Assembly: GCF_015905305.1 (NCBI RefSeq)
Contig: NZ_JADZLQ010000004.1
Span: 62,001-126,000, forward strand
DNA: 64,000 nucleotides
Reading direction: 5' to 3'
Source of the DNA: Pinirhizobacter soli
GTDB lineage: Bacteria; Pseudomonadota; Gammaproteobacteria; Xanthomonadales; Rhodanobacteraceae
Shown: one piece after another, positions 54,732 to 64,000 of the stretch
How positions within the stretch are numbered: position 1 is the stretch's first letter
How the letters are laid out: each line of letters begins with the position of its first letter
Made by a program: the position numbers and the translations under genes
Notes under the pieces: generated by a model
What the model was told of the DNA's origin: nothing
The model's database searches: none
Seen by the model: the letters and a program-made list of their open reading frames with translations, nothing else

Positions 54732-55511
54732 ATGCCAATGATTCCAGTCAGTCACACCAGCTCGCCCACGCCACGCGTGGTGTTGCACGCCTTCCCGGGT
54801 AGCAACGTTTTCCCGCGCGAACTTTCCGCCCGCATGGCCGAGGCGGGCATCACGCTCGACCTGGTGCGATCTTCCTGCGCGCTATACCGCCTGCTGTTGG
54901 GCCGGCGCATGGACATCGTGCTGGTTGATGCCGCGGTGATCGACGACGACGGCGCGCCGCTGGTGCGTAATCTGCGCAACGCATCGACCGTGGGGATCGT
55001 GGCAGGCGTCGCCCGCCAAGGCATGCTCTCGCCCAGCCAGGTGGTGGATTGGGGCGCCGATGCCTGGGTTGTCGACAGCGCCGATGCCGATACCGTGATT
55101 GCCACGGTGCGCGGCCTGGCCCGGCGCATGGATGCCGCGGAACCGGCCATGCCACTATCGACATCAACCACGGAATCCGCGCCGCCCGCCAAGGGAGGCC
55201 ATTGGCGCCTGGACACCGCCGGCTGGTGCCTTCTCACGCCCGACGATCAGGCCATTGCCCTGACGTCCACCGAACGTACCGTGCTGGCCGCGCTGATCGA
55301 TGCCGGCGGCTCGCCACTCTCACGCGAGGATCTCATGCGGGCGCTCGACGATGGCGATCCTGCCAACGCTCGCCGCCGCCTGGAGATGCTTGTGTTCCGA
55401 CTGCGCCGCAAGGTGCACGACCGCAGCGGCCTGCCCTTGCCGCTACTTACCGCTCGCGGCAACGGCTACCTGTTCCTCGACCACAACGGCATGCCGCCCG
55501 GCATGCGCTAG
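54732..55511 (+). CDS. OmpR/PhoB-type winged-helix regulator with degenerate receiver
   Basis: A DNA-binding regulator of about 259 residues. The C-terminal part (from about 155) is an OmpR-type winged helix (LTSTERTVLAALIDAGGSPLSREDL, LEMLVFRLRRKVHD, LLTARGNGYLF). The N-terminal 120 residues have receiver-like alternation, with a single candidate Asp (DIVLVDAAV), but lack the N-terminal acidic pair and the conserved Lys of true receivers, so control by phosphorylation is doubtful. No kinase gene is adjacent. ATGs at 54732 and 54738 are both possible after GAGGGA. Its stop overlaps the lptG stop (CTAG). Confidence 0.78.
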   Translation: MPMIPVSHTSSPTPRVVLHAFPGSNVFPRELSARMAEAGITLDLVRSSCALYRLLLGRRMDIVLVDAAVIDDDGAPLVRNLRNASTVGIVAGVARQGMLSPSQVVDWGADAWVVDSADADTVIATVRGLARRMDAAEPAMPLSTSTTESAPPAKGGHWRLDTAGWCLLTPDDQAIALTSTERTVLAALIDAGGSPLSREDLMRALDDGDPANARRRLEMLVFRLRRKVHDRSGLPLPLLTARGNGYLFLDHNGMPPGMR

Positions 55512-56611
55512 CCGTGCCTGCGGAAGTACAAGGTGGCGCCGACGGCCAGCAGTACCGTGGGCGCCAGGTTGGCCACCAGCGGATGCACGCCGTAGACGGT
55601 GCCGAAGCTCACCACTGCCTTCTGGAAGAAGTACCAACCGATGGCGAAGAGCATGCCGATAAAGATGCGCTTGCCCATGCCGCCCGAACGCAGCGCGCCG
55701 AAGGCGAAGGGCATGGCCGACAGCACCAGCACCAGCACGGTAAGGGGGTAGAGCGCCCTGCCCCAGAACGCCACGGCGAATGAACCGGGATTCTGGCCGT
55801 TCGCTTCCATGTAGGCCATGTTCTGCCGCAGGTCGTGCATGGAGAGGTTGTCCACCTGCACCACGGATTGTTCCAGCACGCGGGCATCGAGTTTGGTGTC
55901 CCACGGTTTCACCGGAACCGTACTGCTGTGTACGCCGGTGGCATCGAGGGTCGTGCTGCGCACGTCTTTGAGCGTCCACTTCACGCCGTCGTGTTCGGCC
56001 AGGCGGGCGTGATCGAAGCTCGACACCTGCCCATCGTCGGTCAGGTGCACCACGCGCACGTCGTCCAGCTGCACGCCGGCGCCGAGCGTATTGCCGGTGA
56101 GCAGGCGTGCGTTCTTCGCATTGATGATGCTGAGGCCGTCCTTCGCCCACAGGCCGCTGTCGGTGGTAAGGCCCAGGTTCGAGGACTTGTAGCGAACCAT
56201 CATCGCCTGCGCACGCTGGTCGCCTACCGGGGCCAGGGTTTCGCCCAGGATCACCACGCCAAGGGTGAGCAGGGCTACCACGCCCGTCACCGACACCGCG
56301 ATGCGCAGCTTCGACATCCCCGCCGCGCGAAGCGCGGTGAGCTCGCCGCTGGAGGCCAGGCCGCCCAGTCCCAGCAGGCCGCCGATGAGAGCGGCGTTGC
56401 CGAAATATTCGTATAGGCGGCGCGGCACGGTAAGCAGGATGTACGCCGCTGCCTGGGTAGCGGTGAAGCCGTTCTTGTCGAGCTTGCCCAGCTGTTTGCC
56501 GAACTGCAGCAGCGCGTCGAAACCGACCAGGATCAGCCAGACCACGACGAGCGTGCCGAGCACGCTGATGGCTACCAGGCGGTCGGCACGCTTGATTCGA
56601 AGGGAGATCAT
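55508..56611 (-). CDS. lptG: LPS export ABC transporter permease LptG
   Basis: A 367-residue permease with six membrane helices split three and three around a periplasmic beta-jellyroll domain. With LptF and the LptB ATPase it pulls LPS from the inner membrane and pushes it to LptC and LptA. Features are SISVLG/VVWLILVGFD at the front, GELTALRAAGMS and YPLTVLVLVLSAMPF before the last helices. The ATG overlaps the lptF stop (ATGA), so the pair is coupled. The gene meets the regulator gene with overlapping stops. Confidence 0.92.
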   Translation of the reverse strand: MISLRIKRADRLVAISVLGTLVVVWLILVGFDALLQFGKQLGKLDKNGFTATQAAAYILLTVPRRLYEYFGNAALIGGLLGLGGLASSGELTALRAAGMSKLRIAVSVTGVVALLTLGVVILGETLAPVGDQRAQAMMVRYKSSNLGLTTDSGLWAKDGLSIINAKNARLLTGNTLGAGVQLDDVRVVHLTDDGQVSSFDHARLAEHDGVKWTLKDVRSTTLDATGVHSSTVPVKPWDTKLDARVLEQSVVQVDNLSMHDLRQNMAYMEANGQNPGSFAVAFWGRALYPLTVLVLVLSAMPFAFGALRSGGMGKRIFIGMLFAIGWYFFQKAVVSFGTVYGVHPLVANLAPTVLLAVGATLYFRRHG

Positions 56612-57732
56612 GCGCCCGCCACCGGTGCGGCTGCGACCAGATTGCGAACCTTGCGCGGCGCGTACTGGCGGGTGAAGAACCATGCCGCCGTGCCGAAGAT
56701 GATCACGTGGATCGTCCACATCGGTGCCGAGGTATGCAGCGTGCCCTTGATGATCCAGGTGCGGATGATCTGCATCAGGGCCAGGTACAGGAAATAGCTG
56801 AGCACCGCGATCATCAGGCGCCCGTAGCGCGCCTCGCGGGGTGACTGCCGCGACAGGGGTGTTGCCAGCATCAGCAGCACCAACGCGGTGACGGGCGCGG
56901 CGATGCGCCAGGCGATCTCGGCGTGGGCCTCGGTGGTGGTGGCCTTGCGCAAGTCGCCGAAGCTCATCGAGTGCACGGGGTCGTCGTCATCGTCGTCGCC
57001 CTGGACCGCGGAAAGGGATGAATCGTTCTGCTCGAAGCGCATGCGCCGCCAGTTGTCCCCTTCGAGGGGAATTTCGTACTGCCAGCCGGTATGCAGGGCG
57101 ATGAACCGGCCGTCGCCGTCGCTTTCCTGGTACATCTGGCCGCTGTTGGCGGTGACCAGGCGTACCACGTGCACGCCCTTGGAGGTGATCACGTCCTTGG
57201 CCAGGAAGGTATGGCCAAGCTTGCTGCCGTCGCGGCTGAGCGTATCGACGAAGATCACCCCGCCCTTGCCCGGCAGCGCGGTGAAGCGGCCGGCATCCAG
57301 GCCCGCGGCGATCACCGAACGGTTGGCGTCGGCGATCATCTGGTCGGAGGTGCGGCTGGCCAGCGGGCCAAGCCAGATCGCCACCGTGCCGACGATGAGC
57401 GCGGTGATGAGGGCCAGCGCCGCGATCGGCCGGACCAGGCCCATCGCCCCCATGCCCGAGGACGAAAGCACGTGCATTTCGCTTTCGCGGTACATCCGTC
57501 CCAGTGCCACCAGGGTGCCCAGGAAGGCGGCCAGGGGCAGCATGCCCGACAGCGCGTCGGCCATGCGCAGGCCCAGCACCTGGAACATGATGCCGGGGGG
57601 GAAGGTACCGTTGGCCACCTGGGCGAGCACGCGCGCAAAGGTGCCGCCAGCCAGGATCACCAGCAGCACGATGGCCGTCGCGGCGATGCTATAGGCCAGC
57701 TCGCGGAGGAAATAGCGGTCGAGGATGCTCAA
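56608..57732 (-). CDS. lptF: LPS export ABC transporter permease LptF
   Basis: A 374-residue permease with the same split plan as LptG: three helices, a periplasmic jellyroll, and three helices. SILDRYFLREL opens it, RESEMHVLSSSGMG lies in the coupling helix, and AWRIAAPVTALVLLMLATPLS precedes the last helices. It is first in the lptF-lptG operon, divergent from pepA with 97 bases between. No ATG fits; the start is TTG 57732, and no clear ribosome binding site precedes it, so translation may be weak or the start may differ by a few residues. Confidence 0.9.
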   Translation of the reverse strand: MSILDRYFLRELAYSIAATAIVLLVILAGGTFARVLAQVANGTFPPGIMFQVLGLRMADALSGMLPLAAFLGTLVALGRMYRESEMHVLSSSGMGAMGLVRPIAALALITALIVGTVAIWLGPLASRTSDQMIADANRSVIAAGLDAGRFTALPGKGGVIFVDTLSRDGSKLGHTFLAKDVITSKGVHVVRLVTANSGQMYQESDGDGRFIALHTGWQYEIPLEGDNWRRMRFEQNDSSLSAVQGDDDDDDPVHSMSFGDLRKATTTEAHAEIAWRIAAPVTALVLLMLATPLSRQSPREARYGRLMIAVLSYFLYLALMQIIRTWIIKGTLHTSAPMWTIHVIIFGTAAWFFTRQYAPRKVRNLVAAAPVAGA

Positions 57733-57829
57733 GCGTTAGAATGTACGGTTAGCGCCGTGCCCGGTAGGGGCGGCAATCGTAAAGTCTATCCTGTCGAGGC
57801 ATCGGCGGGTTCGCGCAGGACAGTTTTCG

Positions 57830-59323
57830 ATGACGCTTCAGTTCAGCCTTGGTTCCAGCCTTCCCGACTCAGGCCCCACGCCCTGCGCCGTCGTCGGCGT
57901 ATTTGAGCACGGTGTGCTCACCAGCGCCGCGGCCCGGCTGGACGTCGCCTGCGGTGGCGTCGTCAAGCGCATGGTGGAATCCGGGGACATCACCGGAAAG
58001 GCCGGTACCGCCGTGATCCTGTTTGCCCCGGTCGACGCCCCGGCCGAGCGCGTGGTGGTGGTTGGGCTGGGCGCGCAGAAGGGCTTCGACGCCCAGCGCT
58101 ACCAGAAGGTCTGCCTGGAGGCTGCCCGCGCAGTGGGCCGCTTGCCGGTGGAAAGCGCCGTGGTGCACCTGGCCGAAATCGATGTGCCCGGCCGCGACAT
58201 CGCCTGGCGCACCCGCACCGCCGCCCTGGCCTTCGACCACGCCGCCTACCGCTACACCGCCACCTTCAAGCCGAAGGAAGCGAAGAAAACGCCCGAACTC
58301 AGCGCCGTGACCATCACGGCCGAGGCGGCGGGCGAACGCGGCCTCGTGGAGGCCGCCGCGATCGCCACCGGCACCCGCCTGGCGCGCGAACTGGGCAACC
58401 TGCCGCCGAATATCTGCAACCCCGCCTATCTTGCCGACCAGGCTCGCGAGTTCGCCGATCGCCGGGTGAACGTCGAATGCGAAGTGCTCGAGCGCGAGGA
58501 AATGGAAAAGCTCGGCTTCGGCTCGCTGCTGGCGGTCGCCCGTGGCTCGGCCAACGCACCCAAGCTGATCGTGCTGCAGTACCGCGGCGGGGCGGAGGGC
58601 GAGAAGCCCTATGCCTTAGTCGGCAAGGGCATCACCTTCGACACCGGCGGCATCAGCCTGAAGCCGGGCGCGGGCATGGAAGAGATGAAGTTCGACATGT
58701 GCGGCGCCGCCGGCGTGCTTGGCGCGTTCGTCGCCACGGTGGAACTGGATCTTCCGGTGAACCTGGTGTGCGTGGTGCCGGCGGTGGAAAACATGCCCGA
58801 CGGCTCGGCCTATCGCCCGGGCGACGTGCTGACGAGTCTTTCAGGCCTCACCATCGAGGTGCTCAATACGGACGCCGAAGGCCGATTGATCCTGTGCGAC
58901 GCCCTCACTTACACGGGCGACCGCTTCGACCCGGCCGTGATCATCGACGCGGCTACCCTTACCGGCGCCTGCGTAGTCGCCCTGGGCAAGCACGCCACGG
59001 GCGTGATGAGCAAGCACGATGACCTCGCCGCCGAGATCATCGCTGCGGGCGAAGCCAGCCTCGACCGCGGCTGGCGCCTGCCGCTGTGGGACGAATACCA
59101 AAGCGGGCTGGAATCCGGCTTCGCCGACGTCGCCAACATCGGTGGCAAGTTCGGCGGCGCGATCACCGCCGGCTGTTTCCTCGCCCGCTTCACCGAAGGC
59201 CGTCGCTGGGCGCACCTGGACATCGCCGGCACCGCCTGGGACGAGGGCCGCAAGGGCCTGGCCACCGGCCGCCCCGTGCCGATGCTGGTGCAGTGGTTGA
59301 TCCACCGTGCAGGCCAAGCCTGA
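57830..59323 (+). CDS. pepA: Leucyl aminopeptidase
   Basis: A 497-residue M17 aminopeptidase, a hexamer with two metal ions that removes N-terminal residues. E. coli PepA also binds DNA for Xer recombination and carAB control. Visible are GKGITFDTGGISLKPG with catalytic Lys and metal ligands, and the signature NTDAEGRLIL with the metal-binding Asp and Glu and the catalytic Arg. The N-terminal domain is typical for the family. AGGA lies nine bases upstream. The holC gene follows after three bases, as in many gammaproteobacteria. Confidence 0.95.
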   Translation: MTLQFSLGSSLPDSGPTPCAVVGVFEHGVLTSAAARLDVACGGVVKRMVESGDITGKAGTAVILFAPVDAPAERVVVVGLGAQKGFDAQRYQKVCLEAARAVGRLPVESAVVHLAEIDVPGRDIAWRTRTAALAFDHAAYRYTATFKPKEAKKTPELSAVTITAEAAGERGLVEAAAIATGTRLARELGNLPPNICNPAYLADQAREFADRRVNVECEVLEREEMEKLGFGSLLAVARGSANAPKLIVLQYRGGAEGEKPYALVGKGITFDTGGISLKPGAGMEEMKFDMCGAAGVLGAFVATVELDLPVNLVCVVPAVENMPDGSAYRPGDVLTSLSGLTIEVLNTDAEGRLILCDALTYTGDRFDPAVIIDAATLTGACVVALGKHATGVMSKHDDLAAEIIAAGEASLDRGWRLPLWDEYQSGLESGFADVANIGGKFGGAITAGCFLARFTEGRRWAHLDIAGTAWDEGRKGLATGRPVPMLVQWLIHRAGQA

Positions 59324-59326
59324 TCG

Positions 59327-59749
59327 ATGCCGCGCGCCGACTTCTACCTCATCGACAAGCCGCGGTTCCGCGAAGAGCCGCTGCTGCTGGTGTGTGAGCT
59401 GGCGCGCAAGGCGCTGGCAGCGAAACAGTTCACCCTGGTACTGGTGCGAGATTTCGAACAGGCCGAGGCGTTGGACGACCTCTTGTGGTCATTCGACGAC
59501 GACGCCTTCATTCCGCACCAGCTGGCGGGTGATGACGACGACGCCGACACCGCCGTGCTGATCGCGCCCCCGGGCGTGGACACCGCCGACCGGGCGCTGG
59601 TGATCAACCTTCGCGATGCCTGCGCTCCGGGAAACTTCGACCGCGTGCTCGAAGTGGTGGCCGCCGACTCCGCCGAGCGCGAGGGTTCGCGCAAGCGCTG
59701 GGCCGAGTACAAGCGCATGGGCTTCGAAGTCGCCAAGCACGACATGTAA
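59327..59749 (+). CDS. holC: DNA polymerase III chi subunit
   Basis: A 140-residue clamp-loader accessory that links the polymerase III holoenzyme to single-strand binding protein. The family features DFYLI near the start, LARKALAAKQFTLVLVRD, LLWSFDDDAFIPH and the C-terminal RKRWAEYKRMGFEVAKHDM are present. It starts three bases after pepA, a gene order common in this group, and is probably co-transcribed. It ends seven bases before the convergent histidine-kinase gene. Confidence 0.92.
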   Translation: MPRADFYLIDKPRFREEPLLLVCELARKALAAKQFTLVLVRDFEQAEALDDLLWSFDDDAFIPHQLAGDDDDADTAVLIAPPGVDTADRALVINLRDACAPGNFDRVLEVVAADSAEREGSRKRWAEYKRMGFEVAKHDM

Positions 59750-59756
59750 CGTCAGG

Positions 59757-62700
59757 CTAATCCAGGCCGGCCAGGAGGCGCTGCAACGTCACAGCATCCA
59801 CGGGCTTGCGCGCAAAGCCCCGCATGCCGGCCGCGGCCACGCGTTCCTCCTCGTCGCCCATCGAACGGGCACTCACCGCAAGAATCGGTAGCGACGGTTG
59901 CCGCAGGCCAAGCCAGCGGGCCAGACCGAAGCCATCAATCCCGGGGAGGTCCAGGTCCAGCACCGCCACATCGAAGACGGCGTCTTCCATGCAGCCCATG
60001 GCGTCGAGCGCGTGCGAAGCCGATGTCACGGCATGGCCTGATTGGCGCAGCAGCCCCGCGATCACCGCGGCGACGGTAGCGTCGTCCTCCACCAACAGGA
60101 TGCGCCTGGCACTGACTGCGGCTTCGGCGCCTTGCTGACCCGCGGCGGCACCATGGTCGGGCGGCTCGGGAAGCGGCAGGCGCACGGTGAAGATCGAACC
60201 CTGGCCAGGTGTCGAGTCCAACTCAATGCTGCCGCCCATGAGCGTTGCCAGTTCCCGGCAGATCGGCAAGCCCAGGCCGAAGCCATGGGCACGTTGCCGC
60301 GTCCGTGCCTGCTCGTAACGCTGGAACAAGCGCTCGCGATCATGTGCGGCGATGCCGGGACCGGTGTCGGCGACGGTGAATACGAGGCCCGCCGGCCCAT
60401 CGTGCCCGCTTACCGTCACATGCCCATGCTCGGTGAACTTCACGGCATTACTGACCAGGTTCAGCAGGATCTGACGGACGCGCGCCTCATCGCCCAGCCT
60501 TCGACGGAGGCCCGAAGGCGGCAACGAAACCAGCAGCCGCAGACCCCGCGTTGTCGCCAGCGGTCGTTCGACAGCCACGATGTCGGCCAGCAATACAGCC
60601 GGGTCGAAGCCTGCATTCTCAAGTTCCAACCGCGCCAATCCCAGCCGGGTCAAGTCCAGCACATTGTCCAGCAGCCGCAACAACAGCCGTCCCGATTGCC
60701 GCATGGCACGGACATACCCGGCCTGCACAGTCGTCAGCGGCGTGGACGCCAACAATTCGGCCATGCCCAGTACGCCTGTCATCGGCGTGCGCAGTTCGTG
60801 GCCGAGTATGCCGATGAAGCTTGTCTTGGCGTCGTTGGCCTCTTCGGCAAGCTGGCGTGCCTGGCGGGCAAGCCGCACCTGCATCCGTCGGTCCATCGTG
60901 TTTCGCGTGCGCAACATCACGGCCCACGCCAACAGGCACGCGGCCAGGACATAGGCCGCCCATGCCCAGGGGCGCGTCCATGGCGCCCGCTCGACGATCA
61001 CTTCCACAGGCCGTCTCAGCGCCCCCCACGGACCATGGGGGGCGGCACCCTCCACCCATAGCTGGTGGCGGCCGGCCTCCAGTTGCGCGAACTCCCTGAA
61101 GCCGCGATGGCCGGTATCGAACCAGGACTCGTTCTGCCCATCGAGCCGGAACCGATAGCGGTTGGCGTCTCCGTCCACGAAGGACAAGGCGCGTACCTGG
61201 ATCGTGAGCTCGCGGTCGCGCCAGCCCAAGTGCAGCGGCCGGCCATCCAGCGGCAGGTCGATACGCCGGTTGTCCCGGCGAATGGAGATCGAACGCACGG
61301 TAATCGGTGGCGCCGGGATCATGGACACCGGCGCTGCGGGATCAAACCCCAGCACGCCATCGAGGGTGGCGCCGAGGATGATGCCGTTGGGCAGCACAGC
61401 CGTGGTTCCATCGGTGAACTCGGCGCTGAAGAGTCCATCGGTAAGCCCCAGTGTCCTGGCTTCACCGGTTTCCGACGCATACGTCCACAACCCTGCCGCG
61501 CCCAGGCCCCAGACGTGCATGCGCGGTCCCACGCCGATGGAGAGGACGTCGGTGCGCGGCCAGCCGGCGGCCTGGTCGATCGACTGCAGCTTCACCGCGT
61601 GTCCGTTCCGCCAGCGATAGCGCTGGAGACTGTCGGCGCGGGCCACCCAGAGGTCATCGCCCGAGATGGCCAGGGCGTCGACCGCACCCGCGTCCACGCC
61701 GGGCACAGGCTCGAAATGGCGCGCACCGGGTGGGAGCCATTGCACGCCGTTGCTACCGGCACGCCATGGCGAGGCACCCACCATCAACAACTGCCGGGTA
61801 TCGTCATGGATACTCGAACGGGGCACTGTCAATGGTGACGCACGCGCCTGACCCCGCTCAAGCTTCCAGACACCACGGTTGCGCGTGCTGGCATACACCG
61901 TCCCGGACGGCGATTCGACGAGGCCGGTCACCGCTTCAGTAGGCCCCGCTATCGTATTGACCACGCCTGCCCCTGGACGGCGCACCATCAAACCGCGCGC
62001 AGTGCCGATCCATAACGTGCCGTCGGCGGCCTCCAGCAAGGCATCTACCCTTGCGCCAACGTCCGGCAGGCGTTCGAGCACGGCTTCGGAAGCCACCGAC
62101 ATGCGCGCGATCCAGCCATGCATGCCGCCCACCCAGGCGTCGCCGTTGCGGGTGGCCGCCACGGCACTGGCGGCGCGGCGCGGCAGGCCTAACGGCTCGT
62201 CGGGCACATGGCTCACCAGGAAGAAGCGTTCCCACCCCGGGCCGACATAGGCCAGGCCGCCATCGCTGAGTGCGCACCAGATGCCGCCTTCGTGATCCTC
62301 CAGCAGGCGAACGACGTGGCGGCCGGGAAGCCCGTGGGGGAGGTACGGCCGCGGCGACACCTGGATCGCCTGCCCGCCTGGCTCGATCAATAGCAGGCCG
62401 GCACCGGTCAAGGCGATCCAGAGTGTCCCCTGCGAGTCGCGAAGACTGGCCGTTACCTGCCGTCCTTCGGTTCCTTCGACCAACTGCAAATGATCACCAT
62501 TGACGACGAACAGGCCCCGCTCGCTGGCAACACGCAGCCCACCGGCATCGATGTCCAGGGCATGGACGGCAGGCGGCGGGCCACCTGGGAACGCAAGCCA
62601 TGTCCAGTTGCCCCGGGCATCCAGGCGACCCAGGCCGTGGGTGCCCCCATCCACAGCGCGCCATCGCCATCCACGTGCAGGGCATTGACCTCCCCCGGGC

Positions 62701-63283
62701 CGGGCGAACGCGTTGCCGGTGGGGAAAAAGCCACCGGCTCCGGCCATCCTCCGTCCGGCCGAAGGCGAAGCAAGCCGCGGTGCCGGGTACCGATCCACAC
62801 CTCGCCATCGATACCCACAGCCAGTGCCTGCACGTCGTCGTCGGCCAGGCTGCGCGGTTCTCCTTCCACGTGGCGCCACGTGGTGAAACTGCCATCGGCA
62901 TTGCGGCGGCTGAGTCCCGAACCGATGCCGCCCGCCCACACGCGTCCGGCGCGGTCCACCACCAGGGCGTCGAAGCGATTGCCGCCGATGGAACCGGCCA
63001 CATGCGTCTCACGCCGGAAGACGTCGAATTCGACGCCATCGAAACGCGCCAGCCCCGCATCGGAGCCGATCCAGAGAAATCCGGTGGAGTCCTGCACCAG
63101 GGCACGAAGCCTGCGCGAGGGCAAACCGTCGGCCATGGCGAAATGGCGGAATTGCATCTTGTGCCGCATCGCCGCGGCGGCATCGGCGGGTGCAGCGACG
63201 ATGCTTTCGGTCGCCTTCACGCCGGCAAGGCAAAGACAGGCCAGCAGGCCAGCCAGGATCCATCGGGCCACGTGATCATCCAT
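59757..63283 (-). pseudogene. Hybrid histidine kinase with propeller sensor, split by one frameshift
   Basis: One gene read in two frames. From ATG 63283 come a signal peptide and beta-propeller blades (LWIGSDAGLARFDG, VWAGGIGSGLSR, VWIGTRHRGL). The frame is lost at a run of five Gs (62644-62648) and resumes as GTHGLGRLDARG in the next frame. Further blades, a Y_Y_Y domain, one membrane helix, a HisKA domain (LGHELRTPMTG, His near 60800), an HATPase (DTGPGIAA, GFGLGLPI) and a receiver (VEDD, LDLDLPG, final Lys) complete a hybrid sensor kinase of about 1175 residues. One extra base restores the frame and fits the propeller spacing. It is either a true lesion or a sequencing error. Confidence 0.85.
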
Positions 63284-63374
63284 GTTCGTTGGGCGCCGCG
63301 CGCAGACTATCATCAGCCCGGATGGACGCGAACCGAACCTTTCCCCAGCGCATGACGAATAAAGGTGCAAGCCC

Positions 63375-64000
63375 ATGCGCCTAGGGCGGCTGTTTGCCAT
63401 GGTGGCGGTCGCGGCGATGGTGCTGCTGTTGCTGCTGATCGCCACACGGGCGATCACGCTGGCACGCGAGGTGGCGGCGTTACCGGCGGCCTGGCAGTGG
63501 GCGATCGGCGTGCTTGTGGTTGCGGGCTTCGCCGCCATCGGCGCCGCCGCGTGGTGGCTGTGGCGCCCGGCGCGTCCGCGCCCTTCGCGCGTCGTGCCTG
63601 ACCGGCCCGCCTTGCAGGCACGCATCGAGGCGCTGGAGTCCGGTGGCGCGGCGGCGCCCGGGGCTCGCGCGGAACTGGCCGAACTCGACCGCAGGCGCGA
63701 AGGCGGACAGGTGCACGTCGCGGTGTTCGGCGATATCTCGATGGGCAAGTCCAGCCTGGTGCGCGCCCTGGTGCCCGGTGCCGATGCCGCCATCGGCGTC
63801 GCCGGCGGCACCACCAGGGATATCCGCCTGCACCAGGGCGAGCGCGATGGCAGCGCCTGGGTGTTGGCCGATGTCCCGGGCAACCGAGAGGCCGGTGGCG
63901 AAGCTTTCGAAGCCAGCGCCCGGGAGGAAGCCCTGCGCGCGCATGCCGTGATCTACGTATGCACCGCCGAACTCACCCGCACCCAGGCAAGCGACGTCGC
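63375..64000 (+). CDS. Membrane-anchored GTPase, truncated by the window edge
   Basis: At least 208 residues with no stop before the window ends. Two membrane helices (about residues 7-23 and 42-63) precede a GTPase domain: P-loop GDISMGKSS (119-127), switch threonine TTRD (146-149), and DVPG (166-169). The DVPG replaces the usual DTPG. This is the plan of small Era/YcjX-like GTPases with an N-terminal membrane anchor, some of which carry a C-terminal DUF697; that part is not visible here. AAAGG sits 12 bases upstream of ATG 63375. It is divergent from the broken kinase, with 91 bases between. Confidence 0.8.
   Translation, partial: MRLGRLFAMVAVAAMVLLLLLIATRAITLAREVAALPAAWQWAIGVLVVAGFAAIGAAAWWLWRPARPRPSRVVPDRPALQARIEALESGGAAAPGARAELAELDRRREGGQVHVAVFGDISMGKSSLVRALVPGADAAIGVAGGTTRDIRLHQGERDGSAWVLADVPGNREAGGEAFEASAREEALRAHAVIYVCTAELTRTQASDV

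Noticed and set aside
1-64000. tRNA, rRNA, CRISPR arrays, prophage or insertion sequences
   Set aside because: No tRNA-like cloverleaf, repeat-spacer array, transposase, integrase or terminal repeats were seen on either strand by eye; small structured RNAs would need a covariance search.

Overview
The window is a densely coded, GC-rich chromosome segment that looks like a gammaproteobacterium of the Xanthomonadales/Lysobacterales, probably Rhodanobacteraceae (Luteibacter or Dyella type). This rests on gene content read from the sequence: a fused aspartokinase/diaminopimelate decarboxylase followed by the MurL/MurD2 peptidoglycan pair typical of xanthomonads, SapC, a GH17-GT2 glucan synthase fusion, and TamA-TamB. 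Strain and genus cannot be fixed from the sequence alone. I see no tRNA, rRNA, CRISPR array, insertion sequence, prophage or origin. No gene-free stretch exceeds 300 bases; the largest is about 260 bases (46521-46780).

Layout. 1-2.8 kb: small secreted and membrane proteins of unknown function and a lipoprotein. 2.8-8.7 kb: penicillin-binding protein 1B, then a glycosyltransferase/SDR/repeat-protein operon. 8.8-14.8 kb: relA and hrpA. 14.9-15.4 kb: dps. 15.4-20.1 kb: an LtaS/OpgB-like phosphoglycerol transferase divergent from a GH17-GT2 synthase, a likely periplasmic-glucan locus. 20.2-26.3 kb: tamA-tamB-glutathione peroxidase. 26.3-32.3 kb: pssA, then murD2, murL and lysAC (transcribed lysAC to murL to murD2). 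32.4-36.6 kb: an amino-acid permease and a two-subunit Mo/2Fe-2S oxidoreductase. 36.6-39.6 kb: two tandem TonB-like paralogues. 39.8-47.4 kb: an EF-G paralogue, an orphan XRE antitoxin, a SET methyltransferase, a WHy-type lipoprotein, an acyl-CoA dehydrogenase, a GNAT enzyme, SapC and an HNH protein. 47.5-54.5 kb: dxs, a GH18 chitinase, prmC and an M1 aminopeptidase. 54.7-59.7 kb: an OmpR-type regulator, lptG-lptF, pepA and holC. 59.8-63.3 kb: a hybrid histidine kinase broken by one frameshift. 63.4 kb to the end: a membrane GTPase that runs off the window.

Theme. Much of the segment builds or maintains the envelope: peptidoglycan (PBP1B, MurD2/MurL, LysAC), LPS export (LptF/G), outer-membrane protein assembly (TamA/B), phospholipid (PssA), periplasmic glucan, and TonB-like transducers. 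The most unusual points are the two TonB-like paralogues that share an unfamiliar four-cysteine C-terminal domain, the kinase frameshift at a G5 run, the probable OxyR site at dps, the CRP/Clp-like site at the chitinase, and a run of tail-to-tail gene pairs whose stop codons touch or overlap.
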